DNA of 64,000 bases from Nonomuraea angiospora (lineage in GTDB: Bacteria > Actinomycetota > Actinomycetes > Streptosporangiales > Streptosporangiaceae). The stretch's first letter is position 1. Each line of letters opens with the position of its first letter. The stretch is taken from positions 12,524,001 through 12,588,000 of the forward strand of contig NZ_JADBEK010000001.1 of the NCBI RefSeq assembly GCF_014873145.1, read 5' to 3'. The notes under the pieces are model-generated. The model ran no database searches, had not been told where the DNA came from, and worked only from the letters and a program-made list of their open reading frames with translations. This document shows, one piece after another, positions 60,675 through 64,000 of the stretch. A program made the translations under genes and the position numbers.

Positions 60675-61685
60675 TCAGGCAGGGGCGGGGCCGACCGACT
60701 GGCCCGGCACCAGCGTGCAGGGGATGAGGATGTTCGGAGGGGCGTCCGGCACCCCTTCGAGCTGGTCGATCAGCGCGTTCACGCCGAGGCGGCCCAGCTC
60801 GGTGGCCGGCGCCGTCATGACGGTCAGGGACGGCTCGATCATCTCGCCGAGCTCGGCCGTGGTGGCCGCGGAGATGATCGACAGGTCGTCCGGCACGCTG
60901 CGCCCGAGCGCCCGCGATTCCTTGACCAGCCCGGCCGAGGCGCCCTCGTTCACCACGACGACGCCCGTCACCTCCGGGAAGTCCTCGCTGAGCCGGCGCG
61001 CCGCCTTCCGCCCCCCGGCCGACGTGCCCTCCACGGCGATGACGGTGGGCGGCTCGCCGGCGGCCGCCATCGCGCCGCGGTACGCGGACTTGACCCGCAT
61101 GATCCAGCCGGGCTCGTTCCCGGTCGAGGCCCTCATCCGCAGGGTGACGAGCGCGATGCGCCGGTGGCCGAACGAGCGGAGATGCCCGACGGCCTGCTCG
61201 ATCGTGGTGGTGAAGTCCATGTCGACGAACGGCAGGTCTTCGTCCTCGGTCCGGCCGATCAGCGCGAAGGGGAGCCCGGAGGCGATCAGCCGGTCCACGC
61301 GGGGGTCGCGGAGCTGCACCTCCATGAGCAGCGCGCCGTCCACGAGACCGCCGGCGAGCAGGTGGGACATCTGCTCGTCGTCGTTGACGGGCCACAGCAC
61401 GAGGTCGTAACCGCGCTCGCGGGCGCCGTGGGCGGCGCTCATGAGGAACTGGTTGGCCGTGGCGATCGGCCGTGCCTCGAGGTAGGGGTGCAGCAGCGCG
61501 AGGATGCGCGTGCGCGAGCTGGCCAGCGCGCGGGCCACGACGTTACGCCGGTAGCCGAGCTCCCGGATGGCCGCCTCGATGCGGGTCCGGGTCTCCGGAG
61601 CGACCCGCTTGGTGCCGTTGATGACGAAGGAGACCGTGGCGATGGAGACGTTCGCTCGCTCGGCGACATCGCGCATCGTGACCAT
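60675..61685 (-). CDS. LacI-family transcriptional regulator of the sugar locus
   Basis: 336 residues. N-terminal helix-turn-helix TMRDVAERANVSIATVSFVINGTKRV, hinge RRNVVARALASSRTR, sensor domain with LALVTLRMRAST and VVVNEGASAG. Divergent from the sugar genes at 61858; two half-identical sites lie between them and match classic LacI operators. Confidence 0.93.
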   Translation of the reverse strand: MVTMRDVAERANVSIATVSFVINGTKRVAPETRTRIEAAIRELGYRRNVVARALASSRTRILALLHPYLEARPIATANQFLMSAAHGARERGYDLVLWPVNDDEQMSHLLAGGLVDGALLMEVQLRDPRVDRLIASGLPFALIGRTEDEDLPFVDMDFTTTIEQAVGHLRSFGHRRIALVTLRMRASTGNEPGWIMRVKSAYRGAMAAAGEPPTVIAVEGTSAGGRKAARRLSEDFPEVTGVVVVNEGASAGLVKESRALGRSVPDDLSIISAATTAELGEMIEPSLTVMTAPATELGRLGVNALIDQLEGVPDAPPNILIPCTLVPGQSVGPAPA

Positions 61686-61741
61686 GGATTGTCCCGCCTC
61701 CCACCTCGTGAGGACGCGCGAGCACTCTATCGCGGCGTCAT

Positions 61742-61826
61742 CGGTAAATCGCTTAACTAGTTATTGACATCACAATGCGATGAGCGCAACATACTTCACA
61801 AGCAAGCGCGGTTAAGCGCTTTACCG
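61742..61826. promoter_or_regulatory. Twin LacI-type operators and a promoter in the divergent region
   Basis: CGGTAAATCGCTTAAC (61742-61757) and, inverted, GTTAAGCGCTTTACCG (61811-61826) are the same 16-bp site with one difference; the core TAAGCGCTTTA is a standard LacI palindrome. TTGACA (61764-61769) lies between them. The pair likely allows the regulator to control both directions. Confidence 0.75.
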
Positions 61827-61857
61827 ACGATGTCCAAGTGCCCAGGAAAGGTCGATC

Positions 61858-62100
61858 GTGACCGCCGCGCTCTTCACCTTCCTCCGGGCGTGGAGCGACT
61901 TCCTGTTCGCGCTCACCCTGACCAGCACCCCCGAGGTCCGGCCCATCACCCTCGGCATCTACGACTACATCAACGCCAACCGCGAGGACTGGTCGGCCGT
62001 GATGGCCACCGCGGTGCTCGCCTCCATCCCGGCGGCCCTGCTGCTGATCTTCGCCCAGCGCTACATCGCCTCCGGCGCCATCAACGGCGCGATCAAATGA
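61858..62100 (+). pseudogene. C-terminal remnant of a MalG-type sugar ABC permease
   Basis: Only about 80 codons: FLRAWSDFLFALTLTST, VRPITLGIYDYINANREDWSAVMATAVLAS and [15 protein letters not shown], the last third of a carbohydrate permease including the EAA-loop end and final helices. The first two-thirds of the gene and the expected binding-protein and first-permease genes are missing, yet the operators and promoter just upstream are intact. A deletion joined the promoter to the gene's end. Confidence 0.82.
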
Positions 62101-62113
62101 GAAAGGAACACGT

Positions 62114-62893
62114 GTGAAGACCCACGTCACCGTATGGGGCGAGAACCGCCACGAGCAGCTCGAACCCCGGGTCGCCGAGATCTACCCGGACGGCATGCAC
62201 AACGCCATCCGCCGGGGGATCGAGGGCTGGCTGGGTGACAGCGCGACCGTCGCCACGGCCACGCTGGACGATCCCGAGCACGGCCTGACCGAGGAGGTGC
62301 TCGCCAACACCGACGTGCTCATCTGGTGGGGTCACGCCGCCCACGCGGAGGTGGCCGACGAGGTGGTGGAGCGGGTGCACCGGCACGTCCTGTCGGGCAT
62401 GGGGCTGGTGGTGCTGCACTCCGGCCACTGGTCGAAGATCTTCACCAAGCTCATGGGCACCACGTGCACGCTGCGCTGGCGCAGCGACAACGACCGCGAG
62501 CTGGTCTGGACGGTCAACCCGACCCACCCCATCGCCCGCGGCATCCCGCACCCCATCGAGATCCCCGCCCAGGAGATGTACGGCGAGCAGTTCGACATCC
62601 CCACGCCCGACGAGCTGATCTTCATCAGCTCCTTCAGCGGCGGGGAGGTCTTCCGCAGCGGCTGCACCTTCCGGCGCGGCAACGGCAAGATCTTCTACTT
62701 CAGCCCCGGCGACCAGGACTATCCCGTCTACCACCACCCGGACGTCCTGCACGTCATCGCCAACGGCGCCGAGTGGGCGGCCGGCGACCGGTCGCGGCGC
62801 GAGCTGCCGATCCTGCTCCGCTACGAGACGGGCGACTTCTTCAACGGGCACGGCTACCGCGGCGCCCTGCACAACAAGGAGAACGCCGAGTGA
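62114..62893 (+). CDS. ThuA-domain protein (trehalose utilisation-like)
   Basis: 259 residues from GTG 62114. Flavodoxin-like glutamine-amidotransferase-type fold with [54 protein letters not shown] and [17 protein letters not shown], all characteristic of ThuA. Involved in conversion of trehalose-like sugars or alpha-glucosides with a partner dehydrogenase, the next gene, whose start overlaps the stop. Confidence 0.92.
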   Translation: MKTHVTVWGENRHEQLEPRVAEIYPDGMHNAIRRGIEGWLGDSATVATATLDDPEHGLTEEVLANTDVLIWWGHAAHAEVADEVVERVHRHVLSGMGLVVLHSGHWSKIFTKLMGTTCTLRWRSDNDRELVWTVNPTHPIARGIPHPIEIPAQEMYGEQFDIPTPDELIFISSFSGGEVFRSGCTFRRGNGKIFYFSPGDQDYPVYHHPDVLHVIANGAEWAAGDRSRRELPILLRYETGDFFNGHGYRGALHNKENAE

Positions 62894-63996
62894 ACCGCTC
62901 CGGCGCGCGCCCGCTCCGCGTCGTGCAGGTCGGGGCGGGCGCGATGGGCCTCGCCTGGACGCGGACCCTGGCCGCGTCCGGCGACGTCGAGCTGGTCGGG
63001 GTGGCCGACCTCGACACCGACCGGGCGGCGCAGGCCGTACGGGCCGTCGGCGTGGACGCCGAGGTCGGCGCCTCGCTCGGCGAGCTCCTGGCGACCGAGC
63101 CGGACGCCGTCGTCAACGTCACGATCCCGGCGGCCCACACCGCGGTGAACGTCGAGGCGCTGTTCGCCGGGCTGCCGGTGCTGTGCGAGAAGCCGGCCGC
63201 GCCGACCCTCGCCGAGGCGCTCGTCCAGGCCGCCGCCGCCGAGGCGACCGGGCGGTTACTGATGATCAGCCAGTCGCGCCGGTACTTCGCCGCCCTGGAG
63301 GCGTACCGGAGCCGGATCGCCGAGCTCGGCCCGATCGGGCTGCTCACCACCGGGTTCTACCGCGCCCCGCGCTTCGGCGGCTTCCGTGACGAGATGGAGC
63401 AGCCGCTCCTGGTGGACATGGCCATCCACGCCTTCGACGCCGCCCGACACCTGCTCGGCGCGGAGCCGGTCTCGGTCGGCTGCGAGAGCTGGAACCCGCC
63501 GTGGAGCTGGTACCGGGGCGACGCGGCGGCGACGGCGACCTTCCTGTTCGAGGAGGGCACCCGTTACGTGTTCACCGGTAGCTGGTGCGCGGAGGGGGCG
63601 GGGACGTCCTGGAACGGGGAGTGGCTGGCCAGCGGCGCCAAGGGCACCGCCACCTGGGACGGCGAGGACCGCGTCACGTCCAGCGCGGGCGGCGCCGCTG
63701 ACGTGCCGCGGGGCGACCGGGAGCAGATCGCCGGGGCGCTGGCGGAGTTCGTGGCGGCGCTGCGGGCGGGGGTGGAGCCGCCGGGGGCGATCGCGGGCAA
63801 CGTCCGCAGCCTCGCGATGGTCGAGGCGGCGGTCCGCTCCGCCGAGTCCGGCCAGCGCGTCGAGATCGACGCGCTGCTGGAGCGGGCCTACCGGGACGCG
63901 CTGTCGCACCCCGTACGAGAGGAGATCCGTACGCGGCTCGAGTCCTGGGGAACGGCGACGGCGGCGCTGCCGAGACAGCGGGCCGTCACGAGCTGA
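62890..63996 (+). CDS. Gfo/Idh/MocA-family sugar oxidoreductase
   Basis: 368 residues from GTG 62890, overlapping the ThuA stop by four bases. NAD(P)-binding [21 protein letters not shown], the conserved [14 protein letters not shown] (EKP), and FAVD-type segment [16 protein letters not shown] with the active-site His. With ThuA it forms the working remainder of a LacI-regulated sugar-oxidation pathway. Ends 4 bases before the right edge, so downstream genes are not seen. Confidence 0.92.
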   Translation: MNRSGARPLRVVQVGAGAMGLAWTRTLAASGDVELVGVADLDTDRAAQAVRAVGVDAEVGASLGELLATEPDAVVNVTIPAAHTAVNVEALFAGLPVLCEKPAAPTLAEALVQAAAAEATGRLLMISQSRRYFAALEAYRSRIAELGPIGLLTTGFYRAPRFGGFRDEMEQPLLVDMAIHAFDAARHLLGAEPVSVGCESWNPPWSWYRGDAAATATFLFEEGTRYVFTGSWCAEGAGTSWNGEWLASGAKGTATWDGEDRVTSSAGGAADVPRGDREQIAGALAEFVAALRAGVEPPGAIAGNVRSLAMVEAAVRSAESGQRVEIDALLERAYRDALSHPVREEIRTRLESWGTATAALPRQRAVTS

Positions 63997-64000
63997 GGTG

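Overview
The window is very GC-rich DNA packed with genes that use GTG/TTG starts, ATGA/TGATG stop-start overlaps and many actinobacterial regulator families (ECF sigma, CGNR, GlxA, MarR, LacI, GbsR). It looks like a chromosome segment of a large-genome filamentous actinomycete, possibly Streptosporangiaceae (Nonomuraea-like); the genus is a guess. I see no rRNA, tRNA, CRISPR array, complete IS element or prophage.

Layout. 0-2.3 kb: the start of a NACHT-like P-loop NTPase that runs off the left edge, then an ECF sigma factor overlapping a membrane protein with an FtsX-type extracellular domain. 2.3-6.5 kb: cysD-cysNC (ATP sulfurylase plus APS kinase, making PAPS), a GNAT acetyltransferase and a CGNR regulator. 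6.5-22.5 kb: a biosynthetic locus. An eight-gene minus-strand operon encodes NRPS A-PCP-reductase, MbtH, NRPS C-A-PCP, thioesterase, two acyl-CoA dehydrogenases, aspartate kinase and an MFS exporter. Facing it across an 889-bp gap are an argininosuccinate-synthase-like enzyme, an aldo/keto reductase and a sulfotransferase-like protein. Together they suggest a small, reductively released and possibly sulfated peptide; the product is not identifiable from sequence. 22.5-27.4 kb: gene remnants, an AraC/phytanoyl-CoA dioxygenase pair, a TPR protein and a frameshifted STM4015-like gene.

27.4-33.2 kb: a DUF4097/ribbon-helix-helix pair, then a MarR-controlled catabolic set (SDR, amidohydrolase, MaoC) flanked by remnants of an acyl-CoA ligase and an alcohol dehydrogenase. 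33.3-40.9 kb: hydrolase, GlxA regulator with a saccharopine-dehydrogenase-like partner, a glutamine-synthetase-like enzyme and a broken GMC oxidoreductase. 41-50.4 kb: a metal (probably copper) locus with CopC, a PepSY-TM protein, a heavy-metal-associated protein, three related small membrane proteins (one carrying a nonsense codon) and a FecBCD-type ABC importer whose permease is frameshifted. 50.4-64 kb: GH51 arabinofuranosidase with LacI, a GbsR-SDR-ABC exporter group, a ferritin-like protein, an MFS pump, and a LacI-controlled sugar locus whose permease is reduced to its C-terminal end, followed by ThuA and a Gfo/Idh/MocA oxidoreductase.

The most unusual structural signal is the number of short tandem-repeat arrays (13 to about 55 bp units), repeatedly placed across or just after stop codons. 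At least four arrays (22, 27, 34 and 35 bp units) contain the stop codon of the adjacent gene in one repeat unit. The window also holds a notable number of broken genes, some of which could be sequencing errors.
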